From contig NZ_JALJZZ010000001.1 in assembly GCF_024171565.1 (NCBI RefSeq), positions 558,001 through 622,000 of the forward strand: a stretch of DNA of 64,000 nucleotides, written 5' to 3'. Below the pieces are notes generated by a model. The model was not told where the DNA came from, made no database searches, and saw only the letters and a program-made list of their open reading frames with translations. How positions within the stretch are numbered: position 1 is the first letter of the stretch; each line of letters begins with the position of its first letter. Shown in pieces: positions 1-8,398 of this stretch. A program made the translations under genes and the position numbers. This stretch comes from Okibacterium sp. HSC-33S16 (lineage in GTDB: Bacteria; Actinomycetota; Actinomycetes; Actinomycetales; Microbacteriaceae).

Positions 1-1
1 C

Positions 2-346
2 ATCGCGGCCGTGTTGCTCATCGCAACCACGATCCGGCTCTCCGCCTATTCGAGGCGGAAGGAGATTGGGATCATGCGACTGGTTGGTGCATCGAACCGG
101 TTCATCCAAACCCCGTTCATCCTGGAGGGCGTGTTCTCGGCGGTGATTGGATCGGTGCTTGCCGGTGGGGCCGTGATCGCGATCGTGCACTTCTTCATCG
201 ACGGCTACCTGGCGCCGATGATGCCGTTCGTAAATTTCGTCGGAATCTCTGACGCGATCATCGTGGTTCCCCTTCTGCTGCTTGTGGGCATCGTGCTTGC
301 CGGTCTCTCCGCGAACTTTGCGATCAAGAGATATCTGAAGATCTAA
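2..346 (+). CDS. ftsX: Cell-division protein FtsX, C-terminal part (truncated by window edge)
   Basis: This is the end of an FtsX/permease-fold membrane protein; the 5' part lies outside the window. The visible 114 residues include the motif RKEIGIMRLVGAS, typical of the FtsX/MacB permease fold, followed by hydrophobic segments around the ERR-free stretches FILEGVFSAVIGSVLAGG and IIVVPLLLLVGIVLAGL. FtsX partners the FtsE ATPase and couples cell division to peptidoglycan hydrolase activation at the septum. The position directly upstream of smpB matches the conserved actinobacterial order prfB-ftsE-ftsX-smpB. Identity is secure for the family and good for ftsX because of this context. Confidence 0.88.
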   Translation: MAAVLLIATTIRLSAYSRRKEIGIMRLVGASNRFIQTPFILEGVFSAVIGSVLAGGAVIAIVHFFIDGYLAPMMPFVNFVGISDAIIVVPLLLLVGIVLAGLSANFAIKRYLKI

Positions 347-384
347 CCGGCGCGGTGCATGCCGTGTTGTTAGACTGATGGGCT

Positions 385-431
385 GCCGGGCACCGTGCCC
401 GGCGCATTCACGCAAGCGGATAGCATCCGCT
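385..431. other. Two small perfect inverted repeats between ftsX and smpB
   Basis: The 108-base ftsX-smpB gap contains two hairpin-forming palindromes. The first has 9-base arms (GCCGGGCAC / GTGCCCGGC) around a single C at 385-403. The second has 7-base arms (AGCGGAT / ATCCGCT) around AGC at 415-431. Neither is followed by a T run, so they are not classical terminators. They could stabilise the upstream mRNA end or slow polymerase. A possible -10 element (TTAGAC) lies just upstream. Confidence 0.5.
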
Positions 432-454
432 CAGAACAATCAACGGAGTAGCTC

Positions 455-931
455 GTGCCCAGGGAACGTGGTCAAAACGTTGTGGCCACCAATCGCAAGG
501 CGCGCCACGACTATCTCATCGAAGACACCTTTGAAGCCGGAATGGTGCTCACCGGTACCGAGGTGAAGTCATTGCGGGCCGGCCGAGCGTCGCTGGTTGA
601 CGGGTACGCCTTCATCGAGGGCGGCGAGGCCTGGCTCGACGCCGTGCACATTCCCGAGTACACCGGTGGTACCTGGAACAACCACCCGCCGAGGCGCAAG
701 CGGAAGCTGTTGCTGCACAAGGCGCAGATCCTCAAGATCAGCCACAAGGTGGCACCGGGCGGGTACACGATCATCCCGCTGAAGCTGTACTTCAGCGACG
801 GCAAGGCCAAGGTCGAGATCGCGATTGCCAAGGGTAAGAAGGAATACGACAAGCGGCAGACGCTGCGCGAGCGGGAAGCCACGCGCGAAGCCGCACGAGC
901 CATTGCCGCCAAGAACCACCTGGGGGAGTAG
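455..931 (+). CDS. smpB: SsrA-binding protein SmpB
   Basis: This 158-residue protein has the usual SmpB length and features: an N-terminal beta-barrel core with [20 protein letters not shown] and [15 protein letters not shown], and a basic C-terminal tail ([20 protein letters not shown]) that folds as a helix in the ribosomal mRNA channel. SmpB binds tmRNA and delivers it to ribosomes stalled on non-stop mRNA. Translation starts at GTG 455, preceded by CGGAG about 8 bases upstream. Its RNA partner ssrA lies 1.6 kb downstream on the same strand. The stop codon shares one base with the GTG of the next gene. Confidence 0.97.
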   Translation: MPRERGQNVVATNRKARHDYLIEDTFEAGMVLTGTEVKSLRAGRASLVDGYAFIEGGEAWLDAVHIPEYTGGTWNNHPPRRKRKLLLHKAQILKISHKVAPGGYTIIPLKLYFSDGKAKVEIAIAKGKKEYDKRQTLREREATREAARAIAAKNHLGE

Positions 932-1668
932 TGACGATCGCGCCGAAGCTGCCCGTCTCGGGAACGTATAACTTCCGTGACGTCGGCGGTTACCCCACAC
1001 TCGACGGCCGCGTGCGTTACGGCAGGTTGTTGCGCTCAGACGGGCTCTACCGGCTCGGTGAAGACGGGAAACAGCACCTCCGTGAGTTGGGCGTCGGCAC
1101 CGTGATCGATCTGCGCGACGACTTTGAGGTGGGGGTCATGCCAGACGACCTCGATGGGCTCGACGTCCGCACCGTGCACCTGCCGCTGTTTGAAGGCTCG
1201 GGCGCCTCCCAGGGGGAGGCCGCCGTGAGCCTGGCTGTGCTGTATCGACGCATCGTCACCCAGCACTCCGAAGTGGTCGCGCGAGCCCTGCGGGAGCTCC
1301 TGGTTATGGACGAGTCCCCGGTCCTGGTCCACTGCACGGCCGGAAAGGATCGCACCGGCATCGTGGTGGCACTTGCGCTGCTGGCTGTCGGCGTGGATCG
1401 CGAGCTCGTGGTCGAAGACTATGCCCGCTCCGAAGGCAACCTCAGCGGCGAATGGCTCGAGAACATGATCTCCATCATCGTTGAGCACGGCGGCACCGAG
1501 ACGCCCGAGCTGCGGACCCTGATGGGCGGCAGCCCCGGTGAGGTGCTCGATGCCGTGCTCGATGAGCTCGAAGCCGAGCACGGCTCGGTGCGTCAGTACC
1601 TGTTGCGCTCGGGCCTGACGCTCGAGGAACTCAGCATGCTGCAGGACGCACTGGTCGAAGAGGTCTAG
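931..1668 (+). CDS. Tyrosine/serine protein phosphatase (DSP/PTP superfamily)
   Basis: This 245-residue cytosolic protein has the N-terminal signature SGTYNFRDVGG followed by LLRSDGLYRL, and the P-loop HCTAGKDRTG with catalytic Cys135 and Arg141, the signature of the bacterial tyrosine-protein phosphatase family (MPtpB/LptpA-like). Such enzymes remove phosphate from phosphotyrosine, phosphoserine or phosphoinositides. The target cannot be read from the sequence. The GTG start overlaps the smpB stop by one base, so the two are probably co-transcribed. The gene ends convergently with the following SIMPL gene, the stop codons overlapping by four bases. Confidence 0.9.
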   Translation: MTIAPKLPVSGTYNFRDVGGYPTLDGRVRYGRLLRSDGLYRLGEDGKQHLRELGVGTVIDLRDDFEVGVMPDDLDGLDVRTVHLPLFEGSGASQGEAAVSLAVLYRRIVTQHSEVVARALRELLVMDESPVLVHCTAGKDRTGIVVALALLAVGVDRELVVEDYARSEGNLSGEWLENMISIIVEHGGTETPELRTLMGGSPGEVLDAVLDELEAEHGSVRQYLLRSGLTLEELSMLQDALVEEV

Positions 1669-2348
1669 CTGGCTGAACTCGCCTCGAAGCGAGCGTGCAC
1701 CTCAACCGCGATGCGCACAGGCTCCGGCGCGAACTCGGTGGGACCTGAGGTTCCCGCGGCGAGCGACATTGTCCGCAACGGTCCCGGCTCGGGCGGCTGC
1801 GGCGACAAGACCCCCGGCTCCGCGAGATCGATCAGATGGACCGTGTTGAGGCCCAACGCTGATGCATAAACGGATGTTTTCGCCACCGCGTGAGCCACAG
1901 CATCCCGTTGACATTGTTCTTCGAGTTCGTGCCGCGTCGAGTCAGTCAGGCTCCAGTCCAACCCCGAGATGCTGATGCCATCGAGCTCCGAGACCTGATC
2001 GGTCCAGGCACCGACGGCGTCGATACCCGCGAAAATCGCGTCGAGCGTGGACCGGGAGTGAAAGACCAGGGGCACGTGCACCCCTTCCGCGCTCCACGGG
2101 CGCTCGCTCCACACCTGCAACCCGCTGGCCGACCAATCGACGAGGGCCCGGTCGTCAGCGTCGTGGGCGGCTCGCGCCGCCGCTATCACCCGCTCGCGTG
2201 CCTCGGCCGCCCGGTGAAGCACCGCCGCCTTGTCGGGCCCGTCGATGTCGACTCCCACGTGCACAGTGACCCGCTCGGGAATGACGTCCGCAGAGGCCTC
2301 TCCGCGTACCGAGATCACGACAGGGCTGGTTCGGGCATCTGCGCTCAT
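1665..2348 (-). CDS. SIMPL domain-containing protein (DUF541)
   Basis: This 227-residue protein shows the SIMPL/DUF541 pattern: an N-terminal strand VVISVRGEASADVIPERVTVHVGV, a central segment with alternating charged helices, and the terminal GPTEFAPEPVRIAVEVHARFE strand that ends this fold. No signal peptide is visible, unlike many secreted SIMPL proteins of proteobacteria. Members are linked to stress or mating-pair signalling interactions, but the molecular role is unknown. It is convergent with the phosphatase and divergent from ssrA. No clear Shine-Dalgarno sequence precedes the ATG. Confidence 0.8.
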   Translation of the reverse strand: MSADARTSPVVISVRGEASADVIPERVTVHVGVDIDGPDKAAVLHRAAEARERVIAAARAAHDADDRALVDWSASGLQVWSERPWSAEGVHVPLVFHSRSTLDAIFAGIDAVGAWTDQVSELDGISISGLDWSLTDSTRHELEEQCQRDAVAHAVAKTSVYASALGLNTVHLIDLAEPGVLSPQPPEPGPLRTMSLAAGTSGPTEFAPEPVRIAVEVHARFEASSAS

Positions 2349-2398
2349 GGTGCGAGACTACAAGTGAGGAATCGTTTCCCCTAGACGCCTGGACGATG

Positions 2399-2404
2399 TA
2401 TAAT
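2399..2404 (+). promoter_or_regulatory. Candidate -10 box for ssrA
   Basis: A perfect TATAAT lies 123 bases before the mature tmRNA 5' end, on the same strand and directly after the divergent SIMPL gene. The expected -35 region (near 2375) is weak (TTTCCC). A transcript starting near 2411 would carry a leader of about 115 bases, to be removed by RNase P as is normal for tmRNA precursors. Confidence 0.45.
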
Positions 2405-2526
2405 GAAAAGCTGCATCAGCACGATGTGGCAACGCCGGATTGTACCGTTTGGCAACTCAACAGCGCGTGATAGTGATTCACTTCGAAGCGTCGCCTGCTC
2501 GCAGGTCGACGCACACGATGTTGCAT

Positions 2527-2899
2527 GGGGATGATCGGTTTCGACACTGCCTGCGCAACTGTGAGAAGCGGGTCGAGGATCCAGGGTTATCTCGTAAACG
2601 ATCTCTGGAAAACAATAAGTGCCAATTCAAAGCGCACTGACTTCGCCCTCGCTGCCTAAGCGAGCGCACTAAAGAAGTCCGTCAGGCCGGGAATGCTCTC
2701 TACCCGGGTCCTGGCGCCATTTAGAGAGCTTGCTTCTACGTCGTGTCTCAGGGCGTAGAGGGACTCTTACTGAGGCTGGGCTCGTCGGAGTAGGTGCCAG
2801 TGGCAAATTCCGGAGCCGAGTAGAACGTTTTCACTGGATACACCCGTAGAAGGCACACGACCACAGCAGTGGACCGGGGTTCAATTCCCCGCATCTCCA
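2527..2899 (+). ncRNA. ssrA: Transfer-messenger RNA (tmRNA)
   Basis: The 5' end GGGGATGATCGGTTTCGACA is the classical tmRNA start and pairs as an acceptor stem with CATCTCC at 2892-2898 (one G-U pair), followed by discriminator A2899. The T-arm GACCGGGGTTCAATTCCCCG lies just before. The 3' CCA is not encoded (the genome continues CTT). The internal reading frame encodes the tag peptide. The length of 373 bases is normal for one-piece bacterial tmRNA. It acts with SmpB (455-931) to rescue stalled ribosomes and tag the nascent peptide for proteolysis. Confidence 0.97.
2621..2659 (+). other. tmRNA tag-peptide reading frame
   Basis: The resume codon GCC at 2621 begins a frame reading ANSKRTDFALAA and ending at TAA 2657-2659. 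The ALAA end is the degron recognised by ClpXP-type proteases. With the alanine brought by tmRNA itself the tag is A-ANSKRTDFALAA. The sequence is typical of Micrococcales and helps place the organism. Confidence 0.93.
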
Positions 2900-2926
2900 C
2901 TTCCGAATCGCTCTCACGCGCTGTTG

Positions 2927-2960
2927 AAAAAAGGGTCATCCTTCGGGGTGGCCCTTTTTT
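2927..2960 (+). terminator. Rho-independent terminator of ssrA
   Basis: AAAAAAGGG at 2927-2935 pairs through a stem with a TTCG tetraloop to CCCTTTTTT ending at 2960 (15-base arms with two G-U pairs). The T6 run makes a strong intrinsic terminator 28 bases after the tmRNA. Confidence 0.93.
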
Positions 2961-2991
2961 GTTGCCGGCTGCTTTCTGCTTAGCTGGCCTC

Positions 2992-3312
2992 ATGGCAGAA
3001 ACCCGGCGGCTCGAGCTCACCTTGCGCAGACCCAGACTGGGCTGGTGGCCGCGTCCAACCGTGGTCTTCAACGGCCGCGGTCAACCCGCGCAGTGGGGCA
3101 CCGGCACCTGGCAAGTCCCTGCCGATGCCCCGACCGAGGTGTCTATTTTCCTTTTCAACCGAGTGTGGAAGTTTGGTCAGGCTCGCGTCGTCCTCAGTCC
3201 TGGCGATGACCGCCCGTTGCGGTATCGACCACCGCTACTGCCGTTCGGAGCCGGTCGGCTCACACCAGCGCCAGCCCCCATTTCCAGCGAGCGGATGCCA
3301 CGGGGCCGGTAA
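2992..3312 (+). CDS. Small hypothetical protein
   Basis: This is a 106-residue product beginning MAETRRLELTLRRPRLGWWP, directly after the ssrA terminator. The first 80 residues look like a compact beta-rich domain (VVFNGRGQPAQWGTGTWQV, VSIFLFNRVWKFGQARVVL). The C-terminal part is proline-rich. No Shine-Dalgarno sequence is evident before the ATG. The family is not recognised. The composition is consistent with coding, but support is limited to the open frame and its amino acid pattern. Confidence 0.6.
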   Translation: MAETRRLELTLRRPRLGWWPRPTVVFNGRGQPAQWGTGTWQVPADAPTEVSIFLFNRVWKFGQARVVLSPGDDRPLRYRPPLLPFGAGRLTPAPAPISSERMPRGR

Positions 3313-3330
3313 CAATCGCACCTGTCGTGG

Positions 3331-4071
3331 TTAGGACGGAAGAGTCGCCGCCCACGCGGCATATTCCTCGGTGATCATGCGCTGTACGGCTGCGTCGTTC
3401 GCGGTCGATTCGCCGTCGCCCGCCTGTGCACCGTAGTTACCGAAGTTGGCGTGGTTCGCCCCCGGTATCTCTCGAACGGTCGCTGTTTCGGGAAGGTTGC
3501 CACCGGCATCCGCAATCTTCTCCGGTGTACTGAGGCCGTCGTTCTCACCAACGAAACTGAGGGCTGGGAGCCCGCTGCCGGAAAGATCTGACGCGCAATA
3601 GCTGCCGAAGAGGAGTAGACCGTCGACGCGGTCATCGGTCGCGTACTGGCAGGCCTTCACTCCGCCGAGGGAGTGTCCGCCGACGACCCAGCTGTCGACG
3701 TCCGGCACATCATCGGTGAAGGTCTCGAGGGGGCGGAGATCGGCGAGAGCGAGGTTGAGCGTCGGCTTCGTGATGACCACCGTGGTGCCGGCTTCCGCAA
3801 TTCCCGAAAGCTTGAACAGGTAGGCGTACGGGTCGACTCGGGCGCCAGGCACAAAGACGAGTCCGTGATCGCTCGAGCCGGAGGTTGGCGCGAGAATTAC
3901 GCTGTGGCCGGTGTCGGTGATTGAGAGGGCATCAGTGCGCCAGACGGTGAGCGCGGCCTCCCGGTCGCCAGCCATGACGGTATGTGCCCACATCAGGGCG
4001 GCGAGGACAGCGAGCACAACAAACGCCAGCGCCCAGAGGACAACAGTCCTAATCCGGGCGGCGATGGTCAT
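3331..4071 (-). CDS. Membrane-anchored alpha/beta hydrolase
   Basis: This 246-residue protein has an N-terminal transmembrane anchor (residues 8-30, VVLWALAFVVLAVLAALMWA) and an alpha/beta-hydrolase domain. The nucleophile elbow is GGHSLGG with Ser134, a probable acid lies around FVGENDG, and the catalytic His is in PGANHANFG near residue 205. The domain resembles the Abhydrolase_5 family of actinobacteria. The substrate is unknown. The start ATG overlaps the stop of the upstream acyltransferase by four bases, so it is the last gene of the hisN-plsC-hydrolase operon and a lipid or ester substrate is plausible. Confidence 0.82.
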   Translation of the reverse strand: MTIAARIRTVVLWALAFVVLAVLAALMWAHTVMAGDREAALTVWRTDALSITDTGHSVILAPTSGSSDHGLVFVPGARVDPYAYLFKLSGIAEAGTTVVITKPTLNLALADLRPLETFTDDVPDVDSWVVGGHSLGGVKACQYATDDRVDGLLLFGSYCASDLSGSGLPALSFVGENDGLSTPEKIADAGGNLPETATVREIPGANHANFGNYGAQAGDGESTANDAAVQRMITEEYAAWAATLPS

Positions 4072-4847
4072 TTCGACCGGGCCTCCGCCTCACGGGCCTT
4101 GCGCCGCTGGCGCTCGGCCTCACTCACGGCGGCTTCCTCGGGGGTCGGTGCGGTCCCGCCGAGATGGGCGGGCTGCCACCAGGTGCCGGTGCCGTCGTCG
4201 GGGTAACGGGCCTGCGCGGTATCGAGCAGAGCCTGCATGGTGGCGCGAAGCTTGAGTGTGCTCTCGCGCGGGTCAGCACTCGGGTCGACGGAAAAGGCCT
4301 CACCAACTACGTAGCTAATGGGAGTCCCCCATGCCTCGCGGAACGAAGGTTTGCGGCCTTTGGTGAGCAACCGGTGTCCGCCCCAGACCGCGATCGGAAT
4401 GACGGGTACGTGTGCCTCAGCGGCCATCCGGATGGTGCCGGTCTTCAACTCACGGACGGTGAAAGACGTGTTGACGCCGGCCTCCGGGAACACACCGAGC
4501 ATTTCACCGGCTTTGAGCGCGACGATCGCCTGGGAGAAGGCTTCTGCGCCCGCCTTCATATCGACGGAGATGTGGCGCATGCCCCGGAGGAGCCACCCAA
4601 CGACCGGCTTATCGAACGCACCCTTTTTCGCCAAAAAGCGGACCCGGCGCCGGTTTCGCCCCCAGATCATCCACTCGGTGAGCGCGAAGTCCATGTACCC
4701 GAAGTGAGTGATGGCCAGAACTGCACCACCCGTTGCGGGAATGTTCTCAGCACCGGTGACGATCTGCTTCAGCCTGAGTGCACCGAACAGGGCGCGTCCT
4801 GTGGCGATGGCTGTGCTGTATACCGGTTCACTCGGGCGCTTTCTCAT
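4068..4847 (-). CDS. 1-acyl-sn-glycerol-3-phosphate acyltransferase family protein (PlsC-like)
   Basis: This 259-residue protein has the acyltransferase motif I as THFGYMD (His48, Asp53, an HX4D variant with Thr before the His) and motif III as VFPEAGVNTSF. The C-terminal 30 residues are highly charged. PlsC-type enzymes acylate lysophosphatidic acid at the inner membrane. A second PlsC-like gene lies at 61043-61810, so one of the two may have another acceptor. It lies 38 bases after hisN and overlaps the following hydrolase by four bases. Confidence 0.88.
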   Translation of the reverse strand: MRKRPSEPVYSTAIATGRALFGALRLKQIVTGAENIPATGGAVLAITHFGYMDFALTEWMIWGRNRRRVRFLAKKGAFDKPVVGWLLRGMRHISVDMKAGAEAFSQAIVALKAGEMLGVFPEAGVNTSFTVRELKTGTIRMAAEAHVPVIPIAVWGGHRLLTKGRKPSFREAWGTPISYVVGEAFSVDPSADPRESTLKLRATMQALLDTAQARYPDDGTGTWWQPAHLGGTAPTPEEAAVSEAERQRRKAREAEARSK

Positions 4848-4885
4848 AAGGGAATATTAGGGGCGACCGATGGGAGTTCGCCTCT

Positions 4886-5683
4886 TTAGTGACCGAGGTT
4901 GCGAAGCACCTGGTCGTGAAGTACACCGTTGGTCGCGAGTGAGCTTCGCGCGGCGATCGAATCATCACCGTTGACCGCGGAGAATCGGCCTCCCGCTTCA
5001 CGAACGAGGACGACAAAGGGGGCGATGTCGTACTCCTTGACGTCGAACTCGCCGACAATGTCAATGAGGCCCTCCGCGAGGAGCCCGTATGACCACATGT
5101 CTCCATACGCCCTATCCCGCCACACTGTGCGGGAGAGCGTGATGAGTTGGTCGAGGTAGCCGGCCTCATCCCACTGGGCGATGCTCTGAAAGCTCAACGA
5201 GGCGTCTTCCAGCTTTTCAACGCCGGAGACGTGGAGACGCCGGGGCTCGGCGTCGTTCTCGACCAGCCAGGCGCCCGACCCTTCGGCAGCCCACCATCTC
5301 TTCCGGAAGGCCGGGGCGCTGGCCACGCCGACAACGGGATCGCCGTCCACCGCGAGGCTGATCAGGGTCGCCCAGTTGGGAACCCCACGGAGGAAATTAG
5401 CGGTTCCGTCGATCGGGTCGATAATCCACTGTCGAGCGGTCGACCCCTCTGTGCCGTATTCCTCACCGAGAATGCCATCGTCCGGACGCTCGGCAGCAAG
5501 GATCTCCCGGAGTGCGCGCTCGACGGCCAAGTCTGCGTCTGTGACGTGCGTGGCATCCGGTTTCGTAGAAATTTCGAGGTTTGAAGAACGGAAACGGCTG
5601 AGCGATATGGCGTCCGCGGCATCCGCCAACCGGAGAGCAAGAGAGAGGTCATCCGTGAGCGAAGGCGTCGGGGGAGTGGTCAT
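4886..5683 (-). CDS. hisN: Histidinol-phosphatase, inositol monophosphatase family
   Basis: This 265-residue protein has the metal-binding motifs of the FIG/IMPase superfamily: GEEYG (about residue 75), IDPIDGTANF (about 92-101) and a C-terminal EYDIAPFVVLVREAGG. This length and sequence type correspond to actinobacterial HisN, which dephosphorylates L-histidinol phosphate in histidine synthesis. A broader inositol- or sugar-phosphatase role cannot be excluded. It heads a minus-strand operon with the acyltransferase and hydrolase genes, and is divergent from tRNA-Lys. Confidence 0.85.
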   Translation of the reverse strand: MTTPPTPSLTDDLSLALRLADAADAISLSRFRSSNLEISTKPDATHVTDADLAVERALREILAAERPDDGILGEEYGTEGSTARQWIIDPIDGTANFLRGVPNWATLISLAVDGDPVVGVASAPAFRKRWWAAEGSGAWLVENDAEPRRLHVSGVEKLEDASLSFQSIAQWDEAGYLDQLITLSRTVWRDRAYGDMWSYGLLAEGLIDIVGEFDVKEYDIAPFVVLVREAGGRFSAVNGDDSIAARSSLATNGVLHDQVLRNLGH

Positions 5684-5794
5684 GGTTCAACGATACCGAA
5701 ACCCCAAAATGCTGAGGTCTCCTCGATTCGCTAAGGTGGCGAAACGCATGCTATTGTTTTCCACGGTTCGAAGCGCGAGTTTCGAACGAGAAAC

Positions 5795-5867
5795 GCACCT
5801 CTAGCTCAATCGGCAGAGCAACTGACTCTTAATCAGTGGGTTCCGGGTTCAAGTCCCGGGGGGTGCA
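5795..5867 (+). tRNA. tRNA-Lys (anticodon CTT)
   Basis: A complete 73-base cloverleaf: acceptor GCACCTC/GGGGTGC, D-arm GCTC...GAGC, anticodon stem ACTGA/TCAGT with loop CTCTTAA (anticodon CTT), T-arm CCGGG-TTCAAGT-CCCGG and discriminator A5867. CCA is not encoded. Confidence 0.97.
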
Positions 5868-5874
5868 CCGCGAA

Positions 5875-5905
5875 GCCCCGATCATCAGTCGATGATCGGG
5901 GCTTT
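5875..5905 (+). terminator. Terminator after tRNA-Lys
   Basis: A perfect 12-base inverted repeat (GCCCCGATCATC / GATGATCGGGGC) with loop AGTC lies at 5875-5902, followed by TTT. It begins 7 bases after the tRNA 3' end. Confidence 0.9.
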
Positions 5906-5981
5906 CCCGTTGTGCGGGCGATCGGATGGTCTAGCCTTCGAATCACGCAGTTGCGTGCAGAGTCCGCAGGAAGGCATCCGA

Positions 5982-6917
5982 GTGAATATCGAGTCCGTCC
6001 ATCCTGAACTGCGACCCGCCCTCACCAAGCTGCCATCGATGGATCACAGCACCCGGTTCGCCCGGGCTCTCGGCCGATTCGGGCCGCGGCTGTTGCGCAC
6101 CCCGCCGTCGGCCGATGTGGCGATCGAGCGGGCGAAGGCAGGCACCCTGCGGCTCCGCGTGTACACCCCGCGACACGGCGTCTCCGGCGCTGGTTTGCTG
6201 TGGATCCATGGCGGCGGGCTGGTGATCGGTGCGGCCAAGCAGGACGACCGACTGTGCATCAGCACGGCGTCACGACTCCGGATTCCCATCGTCTCGGTGG
6301 ACTACCGCCTCGCTCCGGAGGCACCCTTTCCTGCAGCGCTCGATGACGCGCACGCGGCGTGGGAATGGATCGGCGCACATGCCCACAGCCTCGGTATCGA
6401 CCCCACTCGCCTCGTGATCGGCGGCGAGAGTGCTGGCGCCGGTATCGCCGCAAGCCTGGCGCACCGTTTGCACGACGAGGGCGGCACTCAACCCGCCGCG
6501 CAGTGGCTGTTTGCTCCCATGCTCGACGACCGCACGGCCGCGAGAGCAGAACTCGACGACCTCGACCACCCGGTCTGGAACAACTGCGCCAACCGGTTCG
6601 GGTGGGCCTCATACGTCGGCTCAGCGCCGGGCGCCGACGTGGTTCCGCCCTACGCGGTTCCGTCCCGGCGCACCGACCTCACGGGCCTGCCTCCCGCGTG
6701 GCTCTACGCCGGCGACATCGAACTCTTTCACGACGAGATCGTCGCCTACGCGGAACGGCTGCGGGCGGCTGGCGTGCCCGTCGGGTTCGAGACGGTCACT
6801 GGGGCTGCCCACGGCTTCGAGAATTGGGCGAGTGACACGATCCTCGCCCAGGGTCTCATCGAGCGCGCACAAGGCTGGCTGGCTGACACCCTCGGCATCG
6901 AGATCCGGAAGCCCTGA
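5982..6917 (+). CDS. Alpha/beta hydrolase, HSL-type esterase/lipase
   Basis: This 311-residue protein has the hormone-sensitive-lipase signature HGGG (in LLWIHGGGLVIG), the nucleophile elbow GGESAGAG, the acidic-region motif LYAGDIELFHDE and the catalytic His in GAAHGFENW. These enzymes hydrolyse short acyl esters in the cytoplasm. GTG 5982 was chosen as the start because AGGAAGG lies at 5969-5975 with good spacing and the protein then begins MNIESVHPELRPAL; the longer open frame would run back into the tRNA terminator. It stands alone between tRNA-Lys and zwf. Confidence 0.9.
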   Translation: MNIESVHPELRPALTKLPSMDHSTRFARALGRFGPRLLRTPPSADVAIERAKAGTLRLRVYTPRHGVSGAGLLWIHGGGLVIGAAKQDDRLCISTASRLRIPIVSVDYRLAPEAPFPAALDDAHAAWEWIGAHAHSLGIDPTRLVIGGESAGAGIAASLAHRLHDEGGTQPAAQWLFAPMLDDRTAARAELDDLDHPVWNNCANRFGWASYVGSAPGADVVPPYAVPSRRTDLTGLPPAWLYAGDIELFHDEIVAYAERLRAAGVPVGFETVTGAAHGFENWASDTILAQGLIERAQGWLADTLGIEIRKP

Positions 6918-6989
6918 CCTCGCCCATGGCCACTTCCGGCTGATTCGTCAACGGGTTGTGCTTCAGTATCGCTGTCGTAGGGTCAGATC

Positions 6990-8375
6990 ATGACGCGACC
7001 CGCAACGACTCTCTTTCTCCTCGGTGGTGGAGGCGACCTCTCGTCGCGATTGCTCCTCCCAGCTCTCGGTCAACTCCTCACCGCGCAGCCTGAGCGGCAG
7101 GTGAAGCTGGTTGGCGTTGGAGTTGAAACACTGACGGATGCCGCGTGGCGCGACATCGTGACGTCCTCTTTCGCAACCGTGCAGGCATCCGGTTCAGCCG
7201 TCGAAAGTGTGCTCAGCCAGACCATCTTCCGCACGGCAGACGTGACGGACGTTGGCGGTCTCCGTGAGCTCCTTACTGAGACCGAAGGCACCCCCGCGCT
7301 GTACTTCGCCCTGCCGCCAGCCGTGACCGTCAAAGCCTGTGCTGCGCTTGAGCACGTGGGGCTTCCGGACTCGACAGTGCTCGCCCTCGAAAAGCCGTTC
7401 GGGACCGACGCTGACAGCGCCGCGGCGCTCAACCACCAGCTGACGAAGCTCGTGCCAGAGAACCAGATCCACCGCGTCGACCACTTCTTGGGTCGCTCCA
7501 CTGTCTTCAACCTGCTCGGCTTGCGCTTCAGTAACCGAATCTTCGAGCCGCTCTGGAACTCCGAGCACATTGAGCGCGTTGACATCGTCTACGACGAACA
7601 GCTGGGTCTGGAAGGTCGCGCCGGGTACTACGACAAGGCGGGCGCGCTCGTCGACATGATTCAGAGCCACCTGCTCCAGGTTCTCGCGATCGTCGCCATG
7701 GAACCTCCGTCGACGCTCGACGCCGCAGACCTGCGCGACGCGAAGGGGCTCGTTCTGCGCGCCACTCGACCGTGGCAGGGCGATCCGGCCGCGTCAGGGC
7801 GTCGCGCCCGATACACCGCTGGTTCCATCGGCGATCGTAGCTACCCGGCCTATGCGGAGGAAGAGGGAATTGATCCCGCCAACCGCACCGAAACCCTGGC
7901 CGAGGTGACACTACAGGTCGACAACTGGCGTTGGGCGGGGGTTCCCTTCACCCTTCGGTCGGGCAAAGCGCTTCGCGATCGGCGGCGGGAAATCGTCGTC
8001 ACGTTCAAACCGGCCAAGTGGGTGCCCACCGGATTGAGTGGGGGAGCGGACCGGACAGTGCTCCGGCTCTTCCTCGCCCCCGACAAAATGTCGCTGTCGC
8101 TCAACATCAACGGTGCCGGCGACCCCCACGATCTGGAACGGGTGACGTTCGACGCCGAATTCAGCCCAGGACAATTCAGCGCCTACGGTGAGGTTCTCGA
8201 GGGCATCCTCGATAACGACCCGTCGCTGTCCGTCCGGGGCGACACGGCCGAGCAGTGCTGGCGCATCGTTGAGCCCATCCTGACGGCATGGCGAAATGAC
8301 ACTGCTCCGCTGGAGGAATACGCCGCGGGATCGGTGGGTCCCGACGGCTGGGCGCGCATCGGCGCCCCGGAGTAG
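6990..8375 (+). CDS. zwf: Glucose-6-phosphate 1-dehydrogenase
   Basis: This 461-residue protein has the NADP-binding glycine loop FLLGGGGDLSSR (GGGGDL where the usual consensus is GASGDL), the motif EKPFGTD (residues 134-140) and the active-site RVDHFLG (162-168, His165), then DYDE-like C-terminal regions such as VDMIQSHLLQVLAIVAMEPP. It oxidises glucose 6-phosphate to 6-phosphogluconolactone. The usual partners opcA, pgl and tal are absent here, so this may be a second, stand-alone copy. The altered glycine loop supports a divergent paralogue. It starts with ATG 72 bases after the esterase gene. Confidence 0.9.
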   Translation: MTRPATTLFLLGGGGDLSSRLLLPALGQLLTAQPERQVKLVGVGVETLTDAAWRDIVTSSFATVQASGSAVESVLSQTIFRTADVTDVGGLRELLTETEGTPALYFALPPAVTVKACAALEHVGLPDSTVLALEKPFGTDADSAAALNHQLTKLVPENQIHRVDHFLGRSTVFNLLGLRFSNRIFEPLWNSEHIERVDIVYDEQLGLEGRAGYYDKAGALVDMIQSHLLQVLAIVAMEPPSTLDAADLRDAKGLVLRATRPWQGDPAASGRRARYTAGSIGDRSYPAYAEEEGIDPANRTETLAEVTLQVDNWRWAGVPFTLRSGKALRDRRREIVVTFKPAKWVPTGLSGGADRTVLRLFLAPDKMSLSLNINGAGDPHDLERVTFDAEFSPGQFSAYGEVLEGILDNDPSLSVRGDTAEQCWRIVEPILTAWRNDTAPLEEYAAGSVGPDGWARIGAPE

Positions 8376-8398
8376 CCGCGAACCCGTCCCGGGCTAAC

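Noticed and set aside
2440-2640. 66-codon frame overlapping the 5' part of tmRNA
   Set aside because: The region is explained by ssrA and its leader; the frame is chance.
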